Origin: Planococcus citri | Lineage: Eukaryota; Arthropoda; Insecta; Hemiptera; Pseudococcidae | Reading direction: 5' to 3' | Assembly (NCBI RefSeq): GCF_950023065.1 | Contig: NC_088681.1 | Coordinates: 16,244,001-16,308,000 of the forward strand | Length of the DNA stretch: 64,000 nt | Shown: in pieces, positions 47,160 through 60,105 of the stretch | How positions within the stretch are numbered: the first letter of the stretch is position 1 | How the letters are laid out: every line of letters starts with the position of its first letter | Program-made: the position numbers and the translations under genes | The notes under the pieces: generated by a model | Databases searched by the model: none | Told to the model about the DNA's origin: nothing | What the model saw: only the letters and a program-made list of their open reading frames with translations

Positions 47160-48400
47160 CTCAATCATCTCCTCCCCTCACCCCTCCCTCCCCCATTCAG
47201 ACACACCAGATCTTCCCAGACCCCACAGACCAACAAACCCAGCTCCAAAAACCCTCACCCAACACGTACCATATTCAATATAAACATCAACTCGACGACG
47301 TCTACAACGATATCGTATATACCCAACTCTTCGATCATATAACGGTACACAAAGTCGGTTGTTACCGAATTAGAAGTCCTGAAACACTACACGAAATTCG
47401 CAAATCGCAATTCGCATCCGCGACTCTATAGTAAACGCCGCCAATCTGCCACTTCTGCCTTCACACCTCATCCAAACAACATCCACAGTCCACACTCCAC
47501 ACAGAGCGACTCGCAGAGACGAGAGAGAGAGTGAGAGTGAGACAGAGACGTGTACCAGATCAAGAGACAGACAAAGATAGCGAGACTGGCTACACACGAA
47601 CATAGTATTATACGAGTACAAGTACGTGCGCCAAATAGCAGCAGCATGAGCACAGAAAACACTAGTAGTGTGTTTTTGTGTATACTATACACATAAAAAA
47701 AAAAAAAACGAACAGAAGAGAGGAAAATTATCGACTAAACGCAAAACGCGACGAGTATATAGTATATAACGGAGCAATGACCTAACTCAATCGCAACCGC
47801 CATATACCGAGCCTCGAAATATTGTATAGTATGATATCGAGAGAGAATGCCTAAAAAAAAAGCATCGCTCGTTGCCTAACTTCGTCCCTGTGATACGGCG
47901 CAGACGTCATTACGACGCATTTTCCCGAAGCACTTATCGTACAGCGTATATTTCGGGGCACACTATCAACACCATCGACTTCGACCCCCTCACGTAGAAA
48001 GTAAAGATCCCCTTTCGTCTCTCTGGCTGCTGGTGGCTGCAGGGAAAATTCCAGAGAAATTCTTCCCTGATCCCCGATCCCCGAGTACGTATTTTAAGCT
48101 CAATGTTTTCAACGTTGAGTCTCGACTGTATTTTCCTCCATTATTATTACTTTTTTTTTCATTGCGCCCTCATCATCATCATCGTCGTCATCGTCAACGA
48201 CGTCGAACATTTTTAATTAGGATGCTTTTTTTCTTCCTTTCCTCTTCGCCCTGTCTTATTTGCTCCCTTTGCAAGAGTGATGACGATGACGATGATGGTG
48301 GAAGTGTTGTAAGGTACTCGTATTATGTACATTGAAATACTCAAGGAGAGAGACCAGAGAGTGTGTAGTACGATGAGACGTCGTCGTTTTTAACATTTTC
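47160..48400. promoter_or_regulatory. CpG- and GAGA-rich region, possible promoter or first exon
   Basis: Base composition is much less AT-rich here. A GAGA tract at 47517-47550 (GACGAGAGAGAGAGTGAGAG) resembles GAGA-factor sites of insect promoters. CpG is frequent, and GACGTCATTACGACG near 47910 includes a CRE-like element. A CAT/CGT trinucleotide run lies at 48170-48200. ORFs at 47370-47692 and 48033-48335 follow these runs and lack domains. Direction of transcription and any start site cannot be set. Confidence 0.3.
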
Positions 48401-50109
48401 ATTCATCGAAACGCGTTCGTTGTTTTTTTCTGCACTGTCTACGTGCATGTTAAATGGCTCATTCATAAATCAAGGAAGTTAAGCAGTACCTACACATACA
48501 TATAAGAAGAAACGTACCGTAGATGTAAAAGCTTTTTTAAAACAAGGTGATGGCATTTATAGGTACCAACAACGTATACTGTCGTACATATTCACACTCG
48601 AGCACAGGAAATCACCAAGACGCTGAATAGAGTGTAATTTATAAGAAAAAAAAAAAATGAAATCCTAATGAGTAATTTCAAATACCCAGGCACCTATTTT
48701 TTTTTCACTTATCTGTTTGTTGTGTGGTTTTAAAAAAAAAATGCGTTAAAAGTGCTTTGTAATGAACAGGATCTGACGCGAATATGTAGACTACATCAGC
48801 TGTTTTGTACATAAATAACTCGACGAATAGGTAGACGAGCTTGGGAAAATATTCGCCATATTCGATGCATTTTTTTAAATCTCTCATACATTGTATTGTA
48901 TAGAGGTATGTATCTGTATATATGTACTCTTAATGTACGATATGTCATTTAATACGATATTAATTTACCAAATTGCATATTCGACAGTTTCCTCATCATC
49001 GTAATAGTCGCCATTTTTACTCTGGTATCCTTTTTCAAACGATTGCGATTCGACAATCCGTCTCGTCGTCGTGGCTGAGGAATTTCCATTATGTTCGTGG
49101 GTGCTGCTGGTGGATGCATTTTCACATACGTACCTACTCGTAGGTACGATGATCGCTGTCATTGCGAATTCATCCACGACGACACGAGGAGTCAAATTTC
49201 AATGATAAGTGAGATCTGTAAGAATAAGAAAAAAAAAGTGTCATCAGTTTATAATGTGTAAAGGTACGCGACTATAGGTATAGGTAGGTGTATAGGTATC
49301 GAATTCGTGGAATAAATGCTATATGCATGATTAAAAATAGTTTCTTAATTAAGATAAAAAATTAATACGACGAAACGATGGTGTTATATTGTGAAGTTTC
49401 AATGGTTTTATAGGTATCAGCATTTTGATGCGTGTGGGATTGTATGATGGGCGTAGGATGAATTTTCCGCAAACGTCACGTCGATGATTTTTTTTTGTGC
49501 ATGAGAATGCAGCTGAGGTCTGATTTGATGGGAAAATTATGAACGATATAGTCATAAGAGAACGAAACAGAACATTTTTATGTAAAATATGAAGATTTGA
49601 GTTTCATTTTTTGAAATTTTCGCAATTTTATGAACACCTAGATTTTATAAATGAAGAAAACGAGATGATCAAAAAGGAATCACTGATTTATTCTCAGAAT
49701 TATGGGTTTCCAAAACCCAAGACATTGCAATAATAATAGTGTTTAGTTTTTCTGATTTGAAAAAAAAACTCATCCCTGAACACATGGACGAAGCTAAAGG
49801 TTTTGTGCAGGGGAAGAGGGGAGGCGGGGGGGTCAATCGAAAATTTGTCGACTGATATGTGAAAAAAATAGGTACCAATTTTGTCGAATAAAACGAAAGA
49901 TGAGAAAACAGTTCTGCCAGTTGATATTATAGGTACCTACCTAGGTCTTATAGTCTATCAAGGATTTGTAAAAATTTTTCGTTTTCTCTGTTCAATTTTT
50001 AGAAGCTTCAAAAACGAGATTTTTTTATTTTGTAACAGACGAACAAATTCTCAAAAATTCGTATTTTGATAGGTAAAAAATTGAAAATACAGTGTTTTTT
50101 TTACGTAAT
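48401..50109. other. gene-free stretch; one weak exon-like ORF
   Basis: The minus-strand ORF at 48965-49195 ends DEETVEYAIW and is less AT-rich than its surroundings. However, an in-frame stop lies between it and the nearest acceptor (TTCTTACAG near 49218), so I do not call it. The rest is AT-rich without features; a G run lies at 49821-49831. Confidence 0.35.
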
Positions 50110-51190
50110 TGTGAAGCGTTTGATTTATTTTGATTTCAAAATTTTAGAATTTAAATGATGATTTTTTCAGAAATTCCAAGTTTGAAAAAGAAAAGCAAAC
50201 AGACTCGAATAAGCTAATTGTGAGGGCAAAAGAAGGTCTCAAAAATTTGTATTTTGATATGTATGTACTTAGGTGAAAGTCGAGCGTTGTTTTTTTTTTT
50301 TTTGGTTTCAAAATTTTTGAATTATACGATGGTTTCTTTAGAAATTTCAACTTCGAAAAAGAAAACAAACAGAACAGAACGAATTGAGAGCAAAAGCTTT
50401 CTAAAATACATATTTTGATAGGTAGGTGAAAATCAATGCTTTTTTATGTGAGGAGTTTGATTTTTTTGGTTTCAAAATTTCAGAATTTGAATGATGGTTT
50501 TTTTTTTAGAAATTTCAACTTCGAAATAGAAAAATAAACACGCCCGAACGGATTGAGGGCAAAATCTTTCGAAAATTCGTATTTTGAGGTGAAAAGGCAA
50601 TATTTTTTTATGTGATGATAGTTCGATTTTTTTTCTATCAAAATAAACAAGACCGAACGGATTGAGTGCAAAATCTTTCGAAAATTCGTATTTTGATAGG
50701 TGAAAAAGCAGTGTTTTTTTATGCGAGGATAGTTTGATTTTTTTGGTTTCAAAATTTCAGAATTTGAATGATGGTTTTTTTTAGAAATTCCAATTTCGAA
50801 AAAGAAAGCAAATGGGCCTGAACGAACTGAGACCAAAAGCTTTCAAAAATTCGTATTTTGATAGGTGAAAAAGCAGTGTTTTTTTATGTGAGGATTCTGA
50901 TTTGTTTGGTTCCAAAATTTTGGAATTTGAATGATGATTTTTTTTTTTAGAAATTCTACTTTCGAAAAAGAAAGCAAATCGGCCTGAACGAAGTGAGGGC
51001 AAAAGATTTCGAAAATTTGAGTTTCGAGAAGTAAAAAAAGCTTATTTTTTATGTGAGGAGTTCATTTTTTGAATTAGACATTTTTTGAGTGTAACTGTGA
51101 ATACATATTATGATTTTTAGAAAGTTTAATTTCGAAAAAGAAAAGCTAAGAGGCCTGAGTGAAGCGAGAGAACCGAAGTTTCCAATATGT
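50110..51190. repeat. satellite of about 170 bp, main block (about 7 copies)
   Basis: The landmark AGAAATTTCAACTTCGAAA recurs near 50171, 50342, 50510, 50784, 50951 and 51121, giving spacings of 167-171 bp apart from one shortened unit near 50640. Units also share GCCTGAACGAAnTGAGnGCAAAAG, AAATTCGTATTTTGATAGGTG, TTTTTATGTGAGGA and TTTGGTTTCAAAATTTCAGAATTTGAATGATGG. It is the same family as 7145-7700 on the same strand. The antisense ORFs show repeating LRSGRFAFFFE and ILKPKK words because of the repeat. Confidence 0.88.
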
Positions 51191-54100
51191 GACTTATAGG
51201 TAAGTCAAGAATTAAAGTATTGGTTTGTGTGTTTTTTTTACAAAAAGTCAATTTTTCCAAAGGCATTTTTTAAAAAAATGTGTATCCAATTCAAGTTTCA
51301 AAAAAGTCGACAAAATAGCTTCTTTATCAAGGCTAACATTTTTTAAAATGCGCAATTTGCCACCTTTTCAATTTTGCGACTGGGGGGTGTGAGGGTGAAT
51401 CACCCCCCCCCCCCGGCAGGTAATTTATGGATTAAATTCAGATCTAAGGCGTTTCATTATGATTTTTTTGACTTTATTTTGCGAATTTATTTCGATAGAC
51501 TCTTCTATTTTTGAGCTGACCCATCCCGATTTGAATGAAACCCTTCATCAAGCTGAATTACATCGAAAGTAAAGAGTATGTGCTAAAAATTCCATAACCA
51601 ACATTTCAAGTAAGTAAGAAAGTTCATTTTTGAATTTTTAGCGAATTTTTAGAAATTCAAAAAATATAAAAAATCTGTTTTATGAGGGCGATATTTTCGA
51701 ACATTTTAATGAAATTTAATTTTTTTCACGAATGTAGCCTGATGTGAATAATTAATTCCTCAAATCCAATTCCACTCGCATTCATCAATAACATCTAGTT
51801 TTGGGGACATTCTGGATCCTACATAGCGATTTTTCAATAATTTTCTGCAGAAACTCAAAATCATTGTGAAAAAATGAACCAATGTGATAAATTTCTTCAA
51901 TTCAACTCTCTCACATTAACAACTCCTAGTTCTCGAGCCGTTCTGGAGCCTCCGATGATTTTTAAATTTTCTCCAGAAACTTCCAATATTGCACTGGAAG
52001 AACTAAAAATTAACTTTGGCGTTCATCACTTTGGTTGGAAATTAAGGAGGCACTCTCTCCGCCGTTTTGAGTGGTTACAGCGAAATTCCAAAAGTATACC
52101 ACTTGAAAAGTAAATTTTTGACCAATTTGTAAATTTCATTAAAATGTGAATTACCGATCTACTTTTTCTGGAATTCAGGTATAAATTGGTCAAGAAGTCA
52201 CTTTTGAACAGACATTTTGAAAACTCTTTGGTAACCCTCGCTAAAAGGGTTTTACAGGGGCTTGAGTTCATTTTAAGCCCTACCAGAGCAATTTGAAATT
52301 TCTTGGGAAATTTGGAAACTCACTGGAGGCTCTGAAAAGGTCAAATTGCGATTGTTTTCAAGTCTTATGATCGTGTACAAGCTCCAGACGATATTCTCGC
52401 CAAAAAAAGCCTTTCGCTATAACTTTCTTTGAAAATTTGTTTATTTCACATTTTCTAAGATTTTCAAATTGGTCAAAAATTTATTTTCGAATTGGCACTC
52501 GTGCGGAACCACCAAAATTAGCCTCTGGGTAAGTACCCAATAAGCAACTACCAAAGTTATACGCGCTAAAGTTCATGTTTGGCCTTTCCAGAGTAATTGG
52601 AGAAGTTTCTGGAGAAAATTTAAAAATCACTGGAGACTCCAGAATGACCCAAAATTAGTATTTGTAGATGTGCAGGAGTTTAAATCAGAGAGATTATTCA
52701 CATTTTACGCAAAAAGTTTCAAAAGCACCGCTGAACTGTTTTTTTTTTAAATGTTCAAAAATTCACCCAAAATTCCAAAATAGACTTTTGCCTTTGAAAT
52801 TGAAGTTTTGAGAATTTTAGCACATGCTTTTTCGATTTAGTTTAGTTTTGTTCAAATCGCCGAGAGTGCCAATACAAAAGTTTCCCTCGTTAGCATTTTT
52901 TGATTTTTTTTTTTGAATTTGCAAAAATTTGCCAAAAAAAAACTAAAAATGAACCTCAACATCTAAAATTTTTGCTGAGTGGGGGTTTGAAAACATGATC
53001 TTTTGATCTAATTCGGTCTCATTCAAATCGGAGTAACTGAGTCCAAAAAATTCCCTTATCTGATGAAATATTGAACTGAATTGTCAAATTTCTAGGTAAC
53101 TATTCATTTTTTGTTATGAAATCTCACATATCACACACCCATAAAAACATCATTATACACTCGATACGTTGAATTCTAAATCCTAAAAAGTACCCAGAAT
53201 TGTACAATTTGACTTATGTATAGGTATGCTACGATATCTTCTTAGTTCTTAGGTAGGTAGTAGGTAGGTACCCATGTTATGAAATAATACCACAGAATAA
53301 TTATTTTTCGACGTTTTCCTTTCCATTTTATATGCATCATTATATAAACGATTATTCATAGATTACAATAATTCGTCGAGTACATGGCAAGACGACTAGT
53401 TCGTTGGCTTCAAATTACCTACCTACCTCATGGTACACGTACACCATAGAGAGCAAGAGCTTGTTATATACGAGTACTTATTCCAGAGACTAGAGATTTA
53501 TTACTCGTGTAATACAACCATACATAGACTAAGCTGGGTATACTCGTAAGTACATACGTATAATTGTAAGAAATCTGCCAACAAAATTCATTGAAATTCT
53601 TATCAACTCGCGTGCAGTTATTTGTAACAAGCTATGCAGCTCGAAAAATCATTCGGAAATCTTTAACGAGTGGTGAAAAAGTTACTAATTAACACGTATA
53701 TTTGCAAATTATTACTCGTATTCTTCATCCACGTGCATTTCTTACCTTAGGTACTCGTACATAAAGTTTAATTCCTAAGGTCTCAATTGAGGGCTATGTA
53801 AGGTTCAAGTTTACATTGCAACTCGTATGATAAAAATATTTGTTTCAAAAATTTTAAGACTCTATAAGAATTTGTGAGAGGAATCAACTTAAGGCTAGGA
53901 AGTTTTGAGGCACTCTGCAGACTGAACGAAGGCTTTTAAGCCAAAAATGATGAAAACCAATCATGCTCATGTCATCAGTTTCTTTTTTCTAGAAACTTTA
54001 TTATTTTTAAAAACTTAAAATTGTTCATTTTAAGGTTCTCGGAACCAAAATGTTTCGTTCTTTAATTTTTTCCACTTTTTTAAAAATTTTTAAAAGTTTC

Positions 54101-56039
54101 TATCTCACTAAATTTTTAACTTTTTTCATAAAAATATACCTATTTTTTTAGATTTTTTGAATAATTAATGCTGATGGCTTTTGGGTTTTCTGCAGCTTTC
54201 CGCTCCTTGTTTCATTTTACTGGAAAATCGCTAGAAAAATTTTGGATTTTAACCCATAGACTTTGAAAAAGATTAAAAAAGTCACAAAGATGGTAAATTT
54301 GGCAAGAGAACTTTTCGAGACGTCCCCATCTGATATCAATGGGACCTTGATTTTTGAAAAGATTAGGGCCAGAAACTCCTATAACCAAAATTTCAGTTGC
54401 TCAAGTTGATTTTTCGATTTTTAGAGAATTTTTGAAAATTTATTTGACTAATTCAGGCGACTTACGCTTTTTTTTTTAAAAATAAATACATAGTTATCTA
54501 TTCATTCAGACAAAATGATAAAAATTAGTCCTTGAACTAAAACCAGTCCCTCGAATCCAAATTTCACACCTTTGAGCGATTTTGGAGCCTCCAGCGCAAT
54601 TTTCGATTTCTCCAGAATTTTTAAATTTTCCAAAAGACATGGAAATAAACATGGACAGCTAAAAATCGAGTTGTTCTCCAGGCTGACACTTCAAGTAAGT
54701 TTTTTTTACCAGAATTTTCATAAGAAAAAAGTACCAATAGATAAGGGTAAAAAATAAAAAATTCCCTGTTCGCAAAATTTTTTTAAAAGGACAAATCGTT
54801 GTATTTAGACTAAAACCAACTCTCAAAATCCGAATTTCACAGTTTCTTTCAATTCTGGAGCCATTTCAAAATTTTTGAGTAATCAAAAATCATGCTAAAG
54901 GCTGAAAAATTGCTCGAAGGTGCGAAATTCTGGATCGAGGAGGGGAGGAAAGGGGTTGATATTGGTTTCAGGAATACTCTTCATAATTTTTATAACTAAG
55001 AGTAAGTATTCATTTAAAAAAAACACACACAAATCGCCTGAATTAGCCAAATTTGGATTTTCAAAAATTTACCAAAAATCGAAAAATCAACTCGAGCATA
55101 TAAAATGTTGCTTACGTGGGTTTCAAGTGCTGAATATCATTTTAGTTCTTTTTTTGACAATTTTTCCAAAACTGGAAAATCCAAAAACTTGCTGTACGCT
55201 CATAGAATATTCCTAAACGAGCCTCTTTTTTCACTCAAATTCAGAAGGTCAAAAATAGGGCACATACTAAGCAGCTTATCGCCTCAAATTGATTGAATTT
55301 TGAGTTTTTCACCGAAAACTGGCTCTAGAACTTTCAAAAATTCGGTTCAAGTCGAAAAATAAAATTAATTAGCATCCGAAATATTATTGAGTTGGTGTCA
55401 TATCGCGAATGAGATGCCATTTCTCCTCCTCGCCCCTCCGCCCAACGTGTCGTTTTTTAGTTAGAATTTTCAGAAATATTTTTATCCAAGTTTGGCAGGA
55501 TTTTGAGAACATAAATTTTGAATTTGATTTTTTTAAATGTGGCTATTTCTCATTTGAAAAATCGTGACTTTCATGGAGTGATTTTTGTTTTCAATTTTAG
55601 GAGAAAATTTCGAATTATAATCAACTGAATTGGATTTTTAAAATGGTTACCAAAATCAATCAAAAGATTCGCAAAAATATAAATAGATACTGGAAATTCA
55701 TTTCAGCTCTTATGTGACAATTTTTCCAAAACTTGGAAGTCCAAAAGTCTACTGAAGGCTCCAGAACGATTGGAAACTATCTTTAAACGACTCGAGAAAG
55801 GCCAAAAATTGGATAAGATAAACAATAACTTTTTACCTTTCACCATTCCAGATTCGATAAAATTTAAATTTTTCAATAAGCAAACATCAAATTTTTGTGA
55901 CTTTTCATCAAACATTTTGAGAAATGCCCAAAAACTAATTTTAAAAATAAATTTAAATTTAAAAATTTGAATAGATACAGATGTTTTATGTCAAGTTTTT
56001 CACTTTTCAATTTTCATAATTGATGCAAAAAAGTGCAAA
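51191..56039. other. gene-free stretch dominated by decayed dispersed repeats
   Basis: Copies of the CTGGAG/CTCCAG family or its relatives appear near 51940, 52320, 52620, 54580, 54860 and 55750. GACCCATCCCGATTTGAATG-type phrases occur near 51515 and 54330. A run of 13 C lies at 51403-51415. 53.2-53.8 kb is different: it lacks the repeats and is rich in TACTCGTA and GTAGGTA words. No coding exon is recognised; ORFs such as 51874-52113, 54920-55216 and 55770-55970 lie in repeat text. Confidence 0.4.
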
Positions 56040-56462
56040 ATCACGAAAAAAAGGCGCAAAATTTCATTCAAAAATACCAAAAAACTACAAAATTTTGGAG
56101 TTGAAACTTCATTGAAAATAATTTTTTATCGTACTTTTCACAAATTGTAAATTTTCTGAAGATTTCCCCCTCGCTTGATTTTAACTTTTAAAGGTCAAAA
56201 GGAATTTTTGCTCCAACTTTAAGATAGAACAATACAAATTTTTTGTCAACTATAAAAGCATCGTTGAACATTGAAAATTACTCAACATTTTGTTTCCAAC
56301 TCCCCCTTCCAAAATTTGCTCGGACCCCAAGCATGAAAAATACTGGAAAGGGACGGAGGAAAGAATTCTGGGGTAAAAAGTTAGGAAAATGGCGAAAAAA
56401 TGGGGAAAATTTCCGTCTAACCATCCCACCCACTAACACACATCACTTCGTCATGCTTCCAT
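56040..56462 (+). repeat. third copy of the 29.7/31.1-kb repeat arm
   Basis: It shares in order GCAAAATTTCATTCAAAAAT, CACAAATTGTAAATTTTCTG, AAAGCATCGTTGAACATT, TTTCCAACTCCCCCTTCC, AAAATTTGCTCGGA, GGTAAAAAGTT and CACATCACTTCGTCA with 29697-30168. The ORF at 56243-56509 is a by-product. Confidence 0.75.
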
Positions 56463-59400
56463 CCAATTTGATTTTATTATTTAGATACAAACCGACGTGT
56501 GTTTCGTAAAAAGGGCCCATCTGCATTTTTCAAGATTTTTTTCACTGAGAGCAAAACTACTTCAAGAGCCAGAATTGGAAAGGTAAGAAGGGTCAAACTG
56601 TCTTAGGGTCAAACTGAATGATGCTTTTAATTCTATCTGTTAAAGCAGTTTTGCCCTGAGTGAAAAAAATATTGAAAAATGCAGATTGGCCCTCTTCATG
56701 AAACACCGTCGAAACCATGAAAGAATTTTGAATTTGAGTTAGCAAATATTTTGGGCCACTTTTGGGAATTTGGATACACCTAATTTTGCATTTATTCAGA
56801 TTGCAATCAAAATACAATGGATTCGGGATTGGAAGGGTGCATGAAAAAAGAACTGGTCATTTCAATATAAGTGAGTCAAAAGTGAGTAAAAACAACTCTT
56901 TCATAATTTTTGCTCAAGAAATAAATTTTTCAAGATTTTTTTATCAACACTTTCGAAAAATGGTCAACCCCACCGAAAAAATTAAAAATTTTCAAGAACA
57001 ATTAGGTAAACAATTTAAAAATAAAATACAATTTTTCATCAAGTAAGAAAATCAACTTTTCTGAAAAAATTTTTCAATATGGCTATGACAATTTTATAAT
57101 TAAAGTCATCATAATTTTGGACCATTTTTTTCAACCTTTCCTCGAAATTATATCAAAAACACTACAAAAGGAAGTTGAAACTCTCATAAATCGTCTACAT
57201 TTGAATCAAGTAACTGAAAAAAAAAAAATGATTAATCGATTATCGATTACCAAGCCAGAAGCTACTTGACCAGATAAACGTACCTACATATTTAGGGCAT
57301 ATAAATCAACATGATTTTTAGTAAACAAAATACCACCTTATCCTAATATTTCTGCCAAACACTTCTTAAACAGAAGCAGTGCATCCCACAAGACCCCCAG
57401 CCCAAGTAACCTAGGCACATTCAATCCTCATTACGTCTAAACCAGACATGTGTGCATTCATTTACGTATAATCTTGTACTCTGTTCTCCATAGATACCTA
57501 CAACATCATCGTCGAAGTAAAAAAATTTCACATTACGAGCACACAGCACACGGTTCAGTTCGGTTCAATTACATCATGTGTATAAAAAGTGAAACAAATA
57601 ATTATTCAATCAGTCTGGACGTTGGTGCGTCATTTTATATGTTATAACCGGTTGGCGGATTGTCGTTTGCACTATTTAATAACCACTGAAGATGCAAACT
57701 ATAACCGTTATGATTACAATATTCATTGTACGCGGAACAAGTCTTCAGTCTTCTCTGTGCCTCAAGGATGCTCCTACAACAGTATTATTTCGAAATCCAC
57801 CATCCACCATCCGCCACCAACCATCCAACCAAATAAACAACCACACTGTACCGTTCTCTCATCCAAATAAATCGTTTGATACAAAAACTCTCCTCTCTTC
57901 TCTGTAAAAATCCTTATCATTTTTTTCCTATACTCGTATTTTTTTCCCTACCCGGAATTCTCATACTCTCGTATCTTATCATTTGTCTAGCTGTAAAGTC
58001 TGTGTGTGGAGGATGGGCCTGGACCATGGACCGTTTTCCCTTCTCGAGAACCTGTTTACACGTTTCGAGCTCGAGAGGGATTAACGAAAACAATTCCGTC
58101 TCCTGTGTGTGTGTTTTTTTTTACCTATTTTCTTTTCTTTATTTTTTTTTTCTAATACCGAATTTCACGCTAGTGCCTCTGTTCTTACACGTGTCTGTCT
58201 CTGTGTTGTAGTGTGAAATTTCAACATTTTAAACAGGTTTACTAGACAGAAAATCGCATAACTCGATCTTGCAAATTTTTTTAATTCCCCTCATTCACGT
58301 AAACCGGCAATCAGCAGATTGACCTATATTTTGATCGCCAGATTTTTAATAAGAATTAATCATCTTGGATGCAACGACTATAGATACTTATGGCCAATAA
58401 AATTACACCAATTGGTACCTCTAGCTCATTATGGAGTGGAATTTTACCAATATTTTTTCAAAGTTCGTTGATTTTTTTTCTGGATGTGGGATCAGACTGT
58501 GGAGAGGCAAGATAATTTTTCAAGATTTTTTTTACCATATTAAAATAATTTTCTCGAATTTCAAAATAATTATAATTGGAATCGAGATTTTCCAAAAAAA
58601 AATCCAACACAAACTCGAAATAAAAATCAAACTTTATTTAACAAAACTATATAATTATTAAGCTAAAATTTACTCTCTACTTACAAATTTTTTTTTCATA
58701 CCCCATAAATTCGCCAACGATCGCACCATCATCAGCTCGAACCACGAAAATCAACCACCATGTACATATACGAGAAACCAAACCAGCATCACCGGCATGC
58801 AACGGCAATAATACGAAATGGAAAGTTATATAACTGAGCCTTGAATGGGCAAAACGCTGGCAATTTATAAGTTTTGATGGAAACGCGCACGTCTTTCCAA
58901 ATTCTAAACCAAGTCACGCCCATTGCGGGGTTCCATATAAAAATACGCCGCTCGGTGGTGAAAAGAAGGTGTTCCTGGTATTTCGGCATTGGTTTGAAAA
59001 CTCAGACTTGCGTGTAAATTTCAGCCGCTTTTTACTCTCTGTATGTCTATAATATAGTAAATACTATAAATTCAAACCGTAGGCTGAACTGGAAACTTGC
59101 AACTGCAGCTAATTCCAGTCCAGTCTACTGTGTTTCCAATCCTTTTGACGGTGGCAAATTAAATAAATGTAGGTAAAAGGTGAACGAAATGTTGGCAAAT
59201 GTTTGCTGTGTAGTATTCCAGCCAGGGTAATGTTCGATATGTCTGGAGTCTGCAGAATGGATGAGGGATGAGGCAGGGGGTTCGAACGTCGTGTAACGTA
59301 TACTGGTATATGCGGCGACTGAGTGAATAATTTTAATACGAGTTAGTTGGTGAACGTTTTTTTTGTTTGAGTATTTTTGGGATTTTTTTTTGTACTTGAA

Positions 59401-59729
59401 AATGTGTAATTGTGTTTTGATGTTTTGTTAGTATGAGACTGGAAATTTTTTACGAGCTTTTTAGAGTGATTTAAAATGCCAAAATGATGTTTCAATTACA
59501 TGTACCTATAGGATTTTATTATTTTGAAAAAAAATTGTTCGAGTTTTTTTAGAATATTTTTTATGTTAAATAAAAAATAAACATAAGCAAAAATATTTTA
59601 ATTTTTGGATATTCCAGTAAAGTGGATTTCTTGTGGAGGGGGGGGGGGCTGTGGGCCATTTTGAAGAAATTTCGATACGTGAATCTGAAAAAATGAAGTC
59701 TTTCCTGCGATAAAAGTTTCAAAACATAC
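56463..59729. other. gene-free stretch
   Basis: An inverted pair near 56525-56560 and 56655-56690 (TGCATTTTTCAAGATTTTTTTCACT against its inverse) suggests another small eroded foldback. ORFs at 57450-57907, 57876-58211 and 58789-58989 carry no recognisable domain. A run of 11 G lies at 59637-59647. The LTR element begins at 59730. Confidence 0.4.
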
Positions 59730-60104
59730 TGTAGAGGGTATTCGAGGACCACAATTACTCGCCATAGCAGGGAACTTTATGCCCTCGGTCGGAGGCAGCA
59801 CTGCTTAGCAGCGCGCTCTGGACGGATAGTTCCACCAGAGCTGACGACGACCGAAACGGACGGCTATGTCCGCCTCGCAGTTTTCTGATGGTCGCTTTAG
59901 GCAGAAGTTATAAGTTCATTGTTGTTCTTGTACAAAGTTGTAATCGAGTATTGTGCAATAAACCTCTGAAAGGAATATTGTGTTGACTTGTTTACTGTTA
60001 GTTAGTGGTGAATCCTTGTCTAAGTGTATACTAGGTAAGTTGGACGTGAGCTTACTCCAACCCATTTGTGGAAGAGTAAGTCTAAGTCAGTGTTTACCAC
60101 TACA
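59730..60104 (+). repeat. 5' LTR (375 bp)
   Basis: It starts TGTAG and ends CTACA, a perfect 5-bp inverted end with the usual TG...CA, and is followed one base later by a primer-binding site. It holds a TATA-like TTATAAG near 59908, a poly(A) signal at 59957-59962 and a GC-rich U3 with the hairpin-like CCGAAACGGACGGC...GTCCGCC. The 5 bases before it are CATAC; the matching duplication would lie after the unseen 3' LTR. Confidence 0.75.
59957..59962 (+). promoter_or_regulatory. LTR poly(A) signal AATAAA
   Basis: AATAAA preceded by TATTGTGC and followed by GT/T-rich DNA (GTGTTGACTTGTTTACTG), as expected for the R region of an LTR. Confidence 0.6.
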
Positions 60105-60105
60105 T

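Noticed and set aside
48965..49195. Minus-strand ORF ending DEETVEYAIW, less AT-rich than its surroundings
   Set aside because: A TGA lies in frame between the ORF and the nearest acceptor near 49218, and no homology is recognised. It remains a weak exon candidate.
50144..51002. Series of minus-strand ORFs with repeating LRSGRFAFFFE/ILKPKK words
   Set aside because: The repetition follows the 170-bp satellite unit, which also shifts frame between copies; not a repeat protein.
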